The notes under the pieces: model-generated
Databases searched by the model: none
Seen by the model: only the letters and a program-made list of their open reading frames with translations
Told to the model about the DNA's origin: nothing
Made by a program: the position numbers and the translations under genes
Shown here: in pieces, positions 7,765-19,200 of the stretch
Layout: each line of letters starts with the position of its first letter
How positions within the stretch are numbered: the stretch's first letter is position 1
Source: Phallusia fumigata
Taxonomy: Eukaryota; Chordata; Ascidiacea; Phlebobranchia; Ascidiidae
Length of the DNA: 28,460 nucleotides
Direction: 5' to 3'
Assembly (NCBI GenBank): GCA_008931825.1
Contig: QXVZ01011219.1
Coordinates: forward strand, 1 to 28,460

Positions 7765-10700
7765 ATGGGTCGAGCCAACCAAGCCCCGAAATGTTGTTTC
7801 TGTCTCCATGTTAAAGCTGGAACTTCTGCCCTGGCTGGCTTTCTGTTGGTAAGTTAAATTCTAATGAAATTCAAAACCAACTATTGATTTGGTAAACAAC
7901 ACTGAGACATAACTATTGTACATTATTTAAACCTATTTTCTATTGTTAGATGTCTGGTTTGATGTGTACTGTCTTTTCCACTCTTCTTCTTTCTGGGGCA
8001 ATACAATCTGAAGACTTTATGTACGATGACTACTCGCAGTACCAACGATCAAGTAAGATCTGCTTCCCTGAGATTTTGGTTTTATGTTGATAATGCAGTT
8101 TCGTGTCATTAATGTTATATCAGAATTTTGCCTAGCAAATATATTTTACCTGTTATCAAAATGTGTATGGTAGGGTAAATGAAATATGGTACCTGTGGGT
8201 TTAGTTTTGGGTCACAACATAATTTTTGTCCATATTTTATATCCGTATGCACAGTAACAACAAGCTGTTACCATTTGATACAAAAAGGGTTAAAAAACCT
8301 TAGTGTGTGGTATGGTTCTGACTGCTGTAAAGTTTCTAGATGCTCTTGTTCGTAGCCATAGGTGTCGATGGCGAGGGACACATATTTTCTTTTAAATTCG
8401 TCGCAGGAGAAAGACCCATTGTGCGCATCTCTTGTGCTATGTGCATCGATAAGATACTGTTAGCATTAACATTTTTGCGCACTTTTTTGTCTTGTTCCAC
8501 CATTGTAATCATACCCTTGAAATTTGTATAGTTGCCAAAACAAGAATTTTGGTTTCATGCTGTCTTTGCAATCCCTATAATTTACAAAACAAAACATTAA
8601 ACTTTCCATCATTATGCACTGAAGACGACAACAGCGATTGTCGAACTGTTTACAATAACATGTATTCACTACATACAAGTTCTCTGGCAGTTATGTTTTT
8701 ATTAGGCCTTATCTTGCGTTCCTAAAAATATCATGTAATCTTTCTTTTCGCAGCCTACTGGATTGGTCTGGGCAATGGACTTTTCGTCATAGGAATTTCT
8801 GTCATGGCGCTTTATGGACTTGTCAAGGTGTAGTACATGATTATGCCCTATCTGCAGACCATACGTGCTTGAGACTCATCAGTGTTTTATTGTGCAGGAC
8901 CGATCAGGATATTTGCTGCCATTGTTCATCGTTCAACTCTTTAACTTTTTGTGCACAATCATCTACATCGGCAGCTTGTTGTTTTACTGGTCCAATGTCA
9001 AACTTCATATTCTAACTGTAAGTATTTTCGCAAGGTAGAGGCTTACATCTTTTACTGTTTTGCACTGCTTTGTGCTTGATTAAATGTGAAGTAATATTTA
9101 TTGTTAGCTAATGTATACACATTTGCACAGAAAATAGCCTAATTATGTTGATAGGCTACACCATGACAACTAAACATTTTAAAAACAATGACTGATTCAT
9201 ACAGGAAAGTAATTGATGACTGTGTCTTCAGCCAATGACCTTAAATACAACTAGTTGATAAAATAATATGCTCTGTTATACAGGGCCATATTTTTTTTAT
9301 GTCAGCACAAAATACTTTACCCTGCAAAAGGTTGCAAACTATTAATTAACTTAAATTATGTTAAAGAGTTCCTGTTTTCAAGTCGCAAGTACATGTGATA
9401 ATGTAACAATAGATTAGTACTGTGGTGCTGGCCCTGCCTTAACCCCTGGTGTTTTTACTTTTATGTTAATCTGCTTTTATTCTGACAAAATTTTAGTGCA
9501 AGCACTTGCCAGTGGAATGGAAACAATGGTTGCTGAGCATCGATGAACGCTGGTTGGCTTGCATTGTCTTTGGTGTGGCATTCCTGGTGCTTCTTGTGAA
9601 AAGCTATCTTATCTCAATGGTGTACAGATGCTACAAACACATCACTACTCAGGTAAATTTATTGTTTTTCTGCTTCATGATGTCAGATGGCATTAATGGT
9701 AACCCATTTTTCGTTCTATTTAAAACATTAATGATGCCACTACTTGTGTTTAAAAGGTTTTCTACATCTTTAGGAATGATGATCACAACAGTGTTTGTCA
9801 AAACATAAAAACATTTTACACACAAGTTCTTGCTTGTGTTCTATTATTGACCCATTAAACCGTGAATTGTGAACCTAAACAAACCAGGTGTTAAATGAGA
9901 AATAAGTGCTTTTAAACCGCCTGGTTATATTGTTATCCATCCACTGTTACCAACTTTTTCATGTTGCTATTTCTGATCCATTAAAAACTGGTCTGTTTGT
10001 TAATTTGAAAATTGTGTAAACAGTAATATATATTTGAATGTAACTTTAAAACACTAATATGCTAGACGCAGTATCGGGTAGTGAATTGTTGTTTTACTTT
10101 TAAAACTGAAAAAAAATTGGTGAATTGAAGGTTGATTAGTTCAGTTATTTTTGGTGTGTGGACAATGGGGCCAGCAAGCAAAATTGAAGCAAACTGCACG
10201 AAACCAAAAATATTTCAGTGCCTCAGTAATCCATTGTTAGTACGATTGAAAGGAGGTTTTTATGAAAACTGAAACCTCCTATTGCCCTCTATTGTATCCA
10301 CTAATCCACACATATATTTTAATTCCTTTCCAGGCTATTCGCCAGCGTCGTGACCCTGAAATCAGCTGTGTAGCTGACATGAAGACAGATACTGCACCAA
10401 TCTACAAGGTAACCTTGGGTTTTAAATGTTTGCATTGAAAATTGGCCGATTTTGTGTAGAACGTGGGATGTGTATTAATCATCTGTCGGTAGTGGAAATG
10501 CCAAATCATTGGTGTTCAAGTCCTATGAATCAGATCCGATGTTTGTTTAGGAACGGGCAAACATGTTAACTTTACGGTTGATGTAAATGCTGTTTCCAAT
10601 ACTTGTTTTGAATGTTCTCAATAACATTGGTAAAGCCATGTTGTGTTCTTAATGATTTGTGCCATGTGAATCAATTATCTATCAAAAGTAAATAAGTTTG

Positions 10701-11063
10701 TGAAAAAGCTATAGATGTAATGATTTAAGTTGACCTATTTTCTAAAAACGCTAACATCACAATGATACAGCATAACACCATGTAATAGATTTTCCTAAAA
10801 GGTTTGCAACTGGACAAGTCTTGTGCAATTATGAAGACAAGTATTAAAAAAGCAAACTGTCGAACTGTAGTATTATAAAACAAAGTATTTTGTGTTTAAC
10901 CAAACACTATTCTTGTCCTGAAACTCGATTACTACCTAAACTATTGTCCTAAAACTGTTGCGTTGATTTTGTTTAGCCACCAAAGTATGAGGATATCCAA
11001 AAGGTCCCATTGGTCTCAGATGTTGATGAGTTTGATACGAAACCACCATCCTATTATCCATAA
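7765..11063 (+). CDS. LAPTM4: LAPTM4-type lysosomal transmembrane protein, gene 2 (seven coding exons)
   Basis: Exons 7765-7848, 7950-8052, 8754-8827, 8898-9017, 9497-9652, 10334-10408 and 10977-11063 join in frame to 232 residues, with the same intron phases (0,1,0,0,0,0) as the preceding gene and two exons of identical size (74 and 120). The N-terminus PKCCFCLHVKAGT (residues 8-20) matches the Cys/GT start of LAPTM4 proteins. Membrane segments lie near 18-44, 65-86, 92-118 and 145-168; the last leads into MVYRCYKHI, shared with gene 1. The tail has PPKY (205-208) and PPSY (227-230) for NEDD4-type ligases. The first luminal loop is acidic and Tyr-rich (SEDFMYDDYSQYQR). It is a tandem paralogue of gene 1, but most positions outside these motifs have diverged, so the duplication is not recent. 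Confidence 0.93.
8356..8370 (+). mobile_element. Isolated end of the MITE-like family
   Basis: CCATAGGTGTCGAT repeats the exact left end of copy C (18671) but no matching right end or internal similarity is seen nearby. It may be a remnant of the family, or a chance match. It lies in intron 2 of LAPTM4 gene 2. Confidence 0.3.
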
Positions 11064-11176
11064 ACAAGTGGAACGATGATTAAATGCTTTTGTGAATAGA
11101 TGCTGATTGCTTTTAACTGATTATAGCTTGTCTTTTATTCAACTCACATCTTTGTAAAAGTAAAATCAGGCAAAAA

Positions 11177-11198
11177 TGTGTGTGTGTGTTTGTGTGTG
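11177..11198. repeat. TG microsatellite
   Basis: An interrupted run of about eleven TG units in the 3' flank of LAPTM4 gene 2, probably within its untranslated region. Confidence 0.85.
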
Positions 11199-11388
11199 AA
11201 GAAATAAGATTGTTTAACACATGAGCGTTGTTTTCTGTGCTTTTTAATTGATGTGGTGGATTTTGCTGTTTGTTTTCTGTCCTAAAATGTGTGTACATAA
11301 GTAAAGGTAGATTAGCAGATTTTGTATCAACATGCAAATCTACTTTGAAACCATACATGCATACATTGATAAAGATCATCACAAGTTT

Positions 11389-11394
11389 AATAAA
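11389..11394 (+). terminator. Candidate poly(A) signal of LAPTM4 gene 2
   Basis: AATAAA lies 326 bases after the TAA stop at 11061-11063. A second AATAAA at 11468-11473 is an alternative. Either would give a 3' untranslated region of about 350-430 bases that includes the TG run. Confidence 0.5.
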
Positions 11395-11658
11395 AAGAAA
11401 GCCCCAAACAACTTATCATTTACCACCAGAACTGTTTTAATCGTTGACAGTGTTGTTATTCGCCATCAATAAACTGAAGACCAAAACGTTTTTAAGGGTG
11501 TTTTCACCAAAAACTGTTCATCGATTATCTGTAAGCTGAACGTATGTAGTACCAGTAAGCCGTGCGTCACAGCTGGTGAGAGCGTTGTATTGCGTACAGG
11601 CCAAAGCTGGATTGACTCGCTTACGCAATAACCCACTCATGCCGCGGGTTCACAGACT

Positions 11659-11730
11659 GTGACGATGGCGCAATGGAAAGGTTTTGTTTACACCGTTGGT
11701 GTACGGTCTGGTCCGATTCCGCTGGAAGGC
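11659..11730 (+). repeat. tRNA-like A and B boxes, possible SINE head
   Basis: TGGCGCAATGG (11666-11676) fits the RNA polymerase III A box and GGTCCGATTCC (11710-11720) fits the B box with one mismatch. The 44-base spacing is that expected inside a tRNA gene. The flanking acceptor-stem positions do not pair, so this is not a functional tRNA. A decayed tRNA-derived SINE is the best reading. No poly(A) tail or target duplication was found. Confidence 0.3.
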
Positions 11731-12013
11731 GGAACGGCTTTTGTTGGTTCAGTGTCTTGAATATTCTCTTACTGACGCGACGGTTTGTTTTATAAATCAC
11801 CATAAAGGATTGGTTTCAACATACCGTCGCAACCCGTTTTATGTAACCCTGAGTATCTCAGTGAAATTAATTTTATGCTGGAAAAAAATGACGCAATATG
11901 TTGGGTGCAGTATTTCATATTGTGCGGTTCAGAAACCACGTTCCATTCGACATTCCTAACTTCGTTACCGCATGAAAAAGCACTTCGAGTCCTTTGCAAA
12001 GCGAAATTGTTAA

Positions 12014-15000
12014 GAGACTTTCCATAACAACCAGCAATTCTGCTTCAAAGACGGCCCACAGTCTTGTTTGCCGTCATTACCTGTTGGTATGCCATCAACT
12101 TAATTGCCACCGCAGGCAGCTAACAAGCACCATTACGAAAGCTCAATCGAGGACTTAATTGCAGGCCACCAGCAGTTCACGGTGCAAAGCGGTCGAAATC
12201 TGCTTTGTGTACGTTTTTAGCAATGTCACTGAGATTTTTAATGTTCGCTTATGTGGTGGTGAGTACGTTTGTTGAAAAATCGATACAAGTGCCTCTGTAC
12301 GACCTCTTGTCAACGTCTGGTCTCCAAAACGCCGCTGTGTTACGTAAACAAATCATTTGTCTCATGTTCTGTTTGCCCCTTAACGATTTGCTCACCCAGT
12401 AAGTCCAAACGAGGCCTTTTGTGCTTACTCGGACCAGGTGTAATAAATTACCTGTTCTTAGCGATTTTGGACCAAGCAGTTCATAATTGTCGTATTTGTA
12501 CGATTGGTCCCAAGGAAAATTGTAAATTACACGAACATTAGTTTGTTGAAAAACACCACATTGTATCCCGTAGTTCGCTGTTTATATATATCTGTAAAAT
12601 CAAGCCCAGCAATGACACGAATCACAAAGTCCGGCACTGTCCTTTTGTGTTCTCGAGACAACCGTTTTTGAAACTGAAACCTACAGCATTAACTTCAGTT
12701 TCGTTTCTGGGTAAAAAACTTGGTGTAGGAGGAGTTAATAATGAAGCGACGTTATACGGACAGACTTTTTGTTCTTGGAGTTGCTCTGTTACCATTGCAA
12801 CCAAAACGTTTGACAAAAATGCCAAGTAAACCATTTGTTGAAAATAGGGATATAATTATTTTCCACTGGTAGGTTTCCTTTTCGAAATTTGGGAATGGAT
12901 CGTGGCTCCTCCCCCCTCCCTTTGGCTAACGTTTGAAAACTCTGCAGAATGAAAATTTAAATTGTAGTCATCATTTATTGATTCGGAGCGATTGTCGTCA
13001 TTATTATTGGGTTTGTTTTTGCGCCACAAAACGATAAACATGCGCAGATAATGTGCTATTGAACATAGAGTTTGAGTAAACCTGAATGCAAACTTCGACG
13101 GTCCAATTTATTTTAGATACATTTTCATTTATTTCAAGGAAACATCACAATGTGATGAAAGGGGTGCTCTCGGTTTGTTACAAATTTAGTAGCCTAGCTA
13201 AGGTTGTTCAAACCTTTGCGATAATAAATGTGGGTAAGTTGCAACGGAAAATCATGAGTCGATCATTGTCTTTCTGTAAATCAAGCACCGTTGGGAAATG
13301 GCAATAAAAGTGGAAAGCTACGCGTACGCCTCTAGTGGCATAGTTGCACATGCGACGAATGGTCTTTAGTACAAGGAATATATTTTTCCGAAGTTAGCAA
13401 ACATATCTCGCACGTAATTAGTTTTCATTGTAAATTGAAAAAATATTTTGCAAGTTGAGCAACAAAGAATTGACCACTACTGCCGCTATAGTAGAATTCT
13501 TTATTGTTTAATTTCCTATTTAATAGCTGCAAAAAAGATTTTATTTGTTAGTTTAANGAGATCTTCCATAACAACCAGCAATTCTGCCTCAACGACGGCC
13601 CACAGCCTTGTTTGCCGTCATTACCTGTTGGTATGCCATCTACCTAATTGCCACCGCAGGCAGCTAACAAGCACCATTACGAAAGCTCAATCGAGGACTT
13701 AATTGCAGGCCACCAGCAGTTCACGGTTGCATCACGGTGCAAAGCGGTCGAAATCTGCTTTGTGTACGTTTTTAGCAATGTCACTGAGATTTTCAATTTT
13801 CGCATATGTAGTGATTACGTTTGTTGAAAAATCGATACAAGTGTCTCTGTACGACCTCTTGTCAACGTCTGGTCTCCAAAACGCCGCTGTGTTACGTAAA
13901 CAAATCGTTTGTCTCTTGTTCTGTTTGCCCCTTAACTATTTGCTCACCCAGTAAATCCAAACGAGGCCTTTTGTGCTTACTCGGACCAGGTGTAATAAAT
14001 TACCTGTTCTTAGCGATTTTCGACCAAGCAGTTCATAATTGTCGTATTTGTACGATTGGTCACAAGGAAAATTGTAAATTACACGAACACTGGTTTGATA
14101 AAGACAACAGCACATGTATCCCGTAGTTCGCTGTTTATATCTGTAAAATCAAGCCCAGCAATGACACCAATCACAAAGTCCGGCACTGTCCTTTTGTGTT
14201 CTCGGGACAACAGATTTTGAAACTGAAACCTACAGCATTAACTTCAGTTTCGTTTCTGGGTAAAAAACTTGGTGTAGGAGGAGTTAATAATGAAGCGACG
14301 TTATACGGACAGACTTTTTGTTCTTGGAGTTGCTCTGTTGCCATTGCAACCAAAACGTTTGACAAAAATGCCAAGTAAACCATTTGTTGAAAATAGGGAT
14401 ATAATTATTTTCCACTGGTAGGTTTCCTTTTCGAAATTTGGGAATGGATCGTGGCTCCTCCCCCCTCCCTTTGGCTAACGTTTGAAAACTCTGCAGAATG
14501 AAAATTTAAATTGTAGTCATCATTTATTGATTCGGAGCGATTGTCGTCATTATTATTGGGTTTGTTTTTGCGCCACAAAACGATAAACATGCGCAGATAA
14601 TGTGCTATTGAACATAGAGTTTGAGTAAACCTGAATGCAAACTTCGACGGTCCAATTTATTTTAGATACATTTTCATTTATTTCAAGGAAACATCACAAT
14701 GTGATGAAAGGGGTGCTCTCGGTTTGTTACAAATTTAGTAGCCTAGCTAAGGTTGTTCAAACCTTTGCGATAATAAATGTGGGTAAGTTGCAACGGAAAA
14801 TCATGAGTCGATCATTGTCTTTCTGTAAATCAAGCACCGTTGGGAAATGGCAATAAAAGTGGAAAGCTACGCGTACGCCTCTAGTGGCATAGTTGCACAT
14901 GCGACGAATGGTCTTTAGTACAAGGAATATATTTTTCCGAAGTTAGCAAACATATCTCGCACGTAATTAGTTTTCATTGTAAATTGAAAAAATATTTTGC

Positions 15001-15105
15001 AAGTTGAGCAACAAAGAATTGACCACTACTGCCGCTATAGTAGAATTCTTTATTGTTTAATTTCCTATTTAATAGCTGCAAAAAAGATTTTATTTGTTAG
15101 TTTAA
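12014..15105. repeat. Unmerged allelic overlap 4 (about 1.55 kb twice, joined by N)
   Basis: Positions 12014-13556 (1543 bases) and 13558-15105 (1548 bases) are two versions of one segment, joined by the N at 13557. The first 650 bases or so differ by many single-base changes and small indels, for example about ten extra bases near 13727 and a shorter TA run near 14136. The rest appears almost identical. The segment has no convincing gene: its open frames are short, lack family resemblance and are matched between copies only because the DNA is. Confidence 0.85.
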
Positions 15106-16227
15106 ATCATTAATATGCGGCTACTCGTATATAGTTGCGATTCAAGCATTTTCGATCTACAACTTTTAAAACAGCTATAAATATCACTAGTTGTGCACGT
15201 TCTGTTAATAACAAATTGTTTTTGTAATATTTTTGTCGCAAACAGTGAAAAGGTGGCGTAATTTTCCACTTTAAATGTGTATGCATATAATGTAAGCTAT
15301 GTATGTATAAATGTATCCAAAATATGATGTAAGCGGTTGGGATTTTTTAAAAAAGAATCGGGTGTGAGCCTGAGGGTCAAATCATGGTGGCATCTGGGCA
15401 AAAGCGAATCAAAACATTTGCCTGGAAAACAAGAACCATATTTTGACAGTAGAGTAGTGCCGAATTAACTGCCGGGTTTGATGCTTGGGGTTAATTAAAA
15501 ATAACACACATCTTTAATTTTTGGCTTGCGTGGTGCGTGAAGTTCGTTTTCGTTATCTTACGTCATTTTTAGCACATACGTCAGTTAAAAATCTTTGTTC
15601 AATGAAGTGTGAAGGAAAAGGACACAAAGCTAAAACCTAGGAGGAATTTATGAAACGCTTGCTTATGTATTGCTGTTTACAAATATTGTAACATAGTGAA
15701 TTTGATTTGTAATGTTTTCTAAGTGTTTGTGTATGTGGGTTTTATTTTGACTGTTTTGACCCAAAGTAAACCCTAGTTCTAGGTCTTTTAGGGCTTGTAG
15801 AAAACATGTGTTTGCAGTTACCAGTTACAGTAAATGTTTGAATATACCACTGAATAGTATTTTTTTTGAAGTTAGTTGTTTGTTATTTGGCCAGATTTTC
15901 ATATAACTGTCTGCCTGAAAAAAAAACTAAAAAAAAGTTCTTGTTGTATTGAAAGTAACGTTTTAAACAATAAAAAACATAAACTGATTGTTTGTAACAT
16001 TCAGCCATAATTGTTACTTTTAGTGTGATAAAAACTAACTTTAGTAAATATTTTTTGCGCTTCTATAGTGTTTTTGTTGTTTGTGCTATAAATACAGATT
16101 AACATCCAGAAGAACACTGTTGGTTCCTGTTCTGGAATAAGTTTGTAAATAAACTTTGGATTATACTGTTGTATTTTTGCCAAAAAGCATATGAAGTTGC
16201 ATTCGGAACTGGACCCCAAAAAACACA
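15106..16227. other. Upstream region of AMFR
   Basis: AT-rich sequence with no coding-like exon. An AATAAA occurs near 15970 but no gene ends before it. The promoter and leader of AMFR should lie here, but I see no distinctive motif; a possible leader acceptor (ACATCCAG, about 16110) is weak. Confidence 0.45.
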
Positions 16228-19200
16228 ATGCCTACACTGATTGCTCCGAGGCACTTTCCGTTGCCAAGTATTTCTTTGTACACGTTTGTTAGCATCACTT
16301 TATTGATATTCTCTATATTTTGGGCAAAAAATACAATTTATGAGGAGCAACATAAATTACAAACTGGATTTTATAATGATCCTAAAGAGACAAAAACGGA
16401 GCATAATCCAGTAGTACCCACCAATGAAACACCAGTGAAGAAAAATGAAACAGAAGAGTCAGTGGATGGTATGCCTGGTGAGGAAACAAACGAATTGGAT
16501 GAAGAATTGGCATGTAAGAATGTGTTAGGGCTAAAACCTGTGTATTAGATTTCCTTGAACCAAGCATCATTTCCCTATTAGCTTCTAAACATTGTGAGGC
16601 ATGTGCTTGTTGTAGGTTTGTGCAAAGGGTGTAAAAACGTTTTTAGGTGAAAGCTGTAATGATTAATTTGATACTGCACCAACATGGCTCTTATCACATT
16701 ACAGGGTCTACCCTTGTACCATTACTATTTGTTATGACACTAAACATGTAGCTTATAACTATTCAAATAGTGAAACCAATAGCATTGCATCAGTGCTGCT
16801 GTGTCTGAAAATGTTGCTTATACAGGAAATGCAGCTGAATTGCCAATGTTTAGGTACCGCTTGGATAAAATGATAGTGGTTTCCATTACCCAAAATATAT
16901 GGCTAATTTGGCTTCTTTTTCTGTAGATTCGATATTCTCCTTTGAACATCTCTAATTAAATGTACAGTACCAGCAGTTCTTCACAAAAGAAATTACTTTT
17001 TTTGACACTTGTAACAAGTGTCAAAAAATATATAGCTTTTTTAAAAGTCCAATTGCCTTTCCAGCCTTTTTCAGACATATTTATCGTCTGCTGGTATTGT
17101 GCTTTGTTAGCTGACATTTTTTACTACAGCCAGGTAGCATATGTCTGTTTTTTTTTGTCGTTACAAAAAAGTATCTATGGTAAATTGACCAAGATAACAC
17201 TAAAATATACCAACAAAAAGATATGATTCAAAGCCTTGTGCACGCAACTTGGGTACAATGCAATATGACACCAGACAACTTATGTAAGATGTTGTGTCAT
17301 CACTAATGATTTGTCTTAATGATGTAATTGCCATTATTCATTTGGAGTCTTGCATAATATTAGTATGTTAAGATGCAGGACAAGCCCCAAGTCTGTTTCA
17401 AACATCTAAACTTTATTACAAACCTTGTGACTACAAAATGTTATTTTTTACTGAAATGAACAATACCTCCCTTGAAANGTTAAGATGCAGGACAAGCCCC
17501 AAGTCTGTTTCAAACATCTAAACTTTATTACAAACCTTGTGACTACAAAATGTTATTTTTTACTGAAATGAACAATACCTCCCTTGAAATTACAAACTGT
17601 GTGTATATCCAGTATATTATGAGGTTCCAATACCATGTTCTGTTTACAGTTTGTTTCCATTTATGTTTTTACTTTAGTTTTATATTTTTAACAATGATTT
17701 GCGTTTATAGATAAAAAGGTTTGGATGTTTTCTAACCATGGCGATAAGGACTCAGCGTCGTCCATCACATTAACAATCAAGAAAAATTCCCACCATACGG
17801 AAGCAGCAACAGAAATTGCCAGATCTATACTTGATGGGGAATGCTCATTTCCATATGGTAAATCCTTCAAGCAGTTGTAAAATGATCCTTTTTGTTGCTG
17901 TTAAACAATGTAAATCACTTGTTATTCCAAAGGGAACAAGTAGTGTTTTTGCTTGTTGTTGTTCATATATATATATTCGATTTTTTCTTCCAGGGGCGGA
18001 ATAAAGTCTATCCTGTCTACTGCCAATTTTTCTTCCATTTGGTCATTAAAAGTTAAATTGAATGTTTTCAAAAAATTTTTTAATGTATAAACAACCACTT
18101 GGTTTAAATCAGCCCAGCACAGCCACTTACAGTTTACAAAAATCCAGGAAGAATAAATCATGCACATTGTTTAGTGCAAAAATCCTGGCAGTGTTGATGC
18201 GCTGATTGACCTTTTTTAAGCGTTATAGACATTTATGACTAACTGTTTTTGCATGAAACAAACATATCTTACATATGTCTGTCATATACACTGGTTTTGT
18301 GTCAGTCATAATTGGTTTTTAAAGTTACAAAACTATATTATTTGTATCATAGTTTGATCATACAAGTGTACTAATGTCATCGTTGTTGTGTATACAGTGT
18401 ACATATACTTTCATTGTTGTATACTTTAAAGTTTGTCATACACTTTCAGGTGTCTTTTCACTGATGCTTGTTGAACCATTGAGTTTAATTCTGCTTGTAA
18501 ACGCTTCATATTGTCTTCTTGCTCTCTTTGTGCAAGTTCTACAAGCAATTGTGTTTGGAAAACTGCGACCCATCGAGGCACAACACATGAAGGTATCACT
18601 TACAAACTCTTACCCTTTTCAATACTGTGACTCAAAATAAAACATTATTGCAAGTCACTTAACCTATGTGCCATAGGTGTCGATTAGCAGACCCAATATA
18701 CTGTTGTTATCGCTATAATTATCGGTGCATATAGCACAAGAGACGTGGAATGGGAATTTCTATGTTGTTTAACAAACGAAAACAAATTTGCATCGCATGT
18801 CTTACACTTGTTTGGTGTAAACAAGTCTTTAGAAAATCTTTGTATCGGCGCGAGCAACATATATGTTCAAAGCAAGAATATAATACCGAATCCAGGAAAT
18901 TTTTAAAATTTCCGGTGGGGTGGTCGTCACCCCTGCCACCCGTGCCACCCCGAGAATCAACGCCTGCTATGTGCAGACAATTGGTGCGTGCAGCCATAGC
19001 AATATAACAGCTGTATTGTAAGGGTTATAATTAAATTACAAGTTATTATTAGACAACATGATAACTGAGCTCTTTTGCTCATCATACAAACCATCGTGCC
19101 TTGTAACTAAAAAACAAAATGACCTACAACTGAAATGTAAAATATTGTTTTCTGTGGTAACCTGATTTTGTGGAAGCCAAATATATATAACACTAAATAA

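Noticed and set aside
10251..10280. Nine-base inverted repeat AGGAGGTTT / AAACCTCCT in LAPTM4 gene 2 intron 5
   Set aside because: Short and isolated; expected by chance in a window of this size.
12670..12680. GAAACTGAAAC, an interferon-response-type motif, also at 14219-14229
   Set aside because: A single short motif in gene-free DNA, doubled by the overlap; no nearby gene supports a role.
12205..14856. Open frames of 60-100 codons occurring twice in nearly the same form
   Set aside because: They are paired only because the DNA is present twice around the N at 13557. They show no family resemblance, no splice-site logic and overlap each other on both strands.
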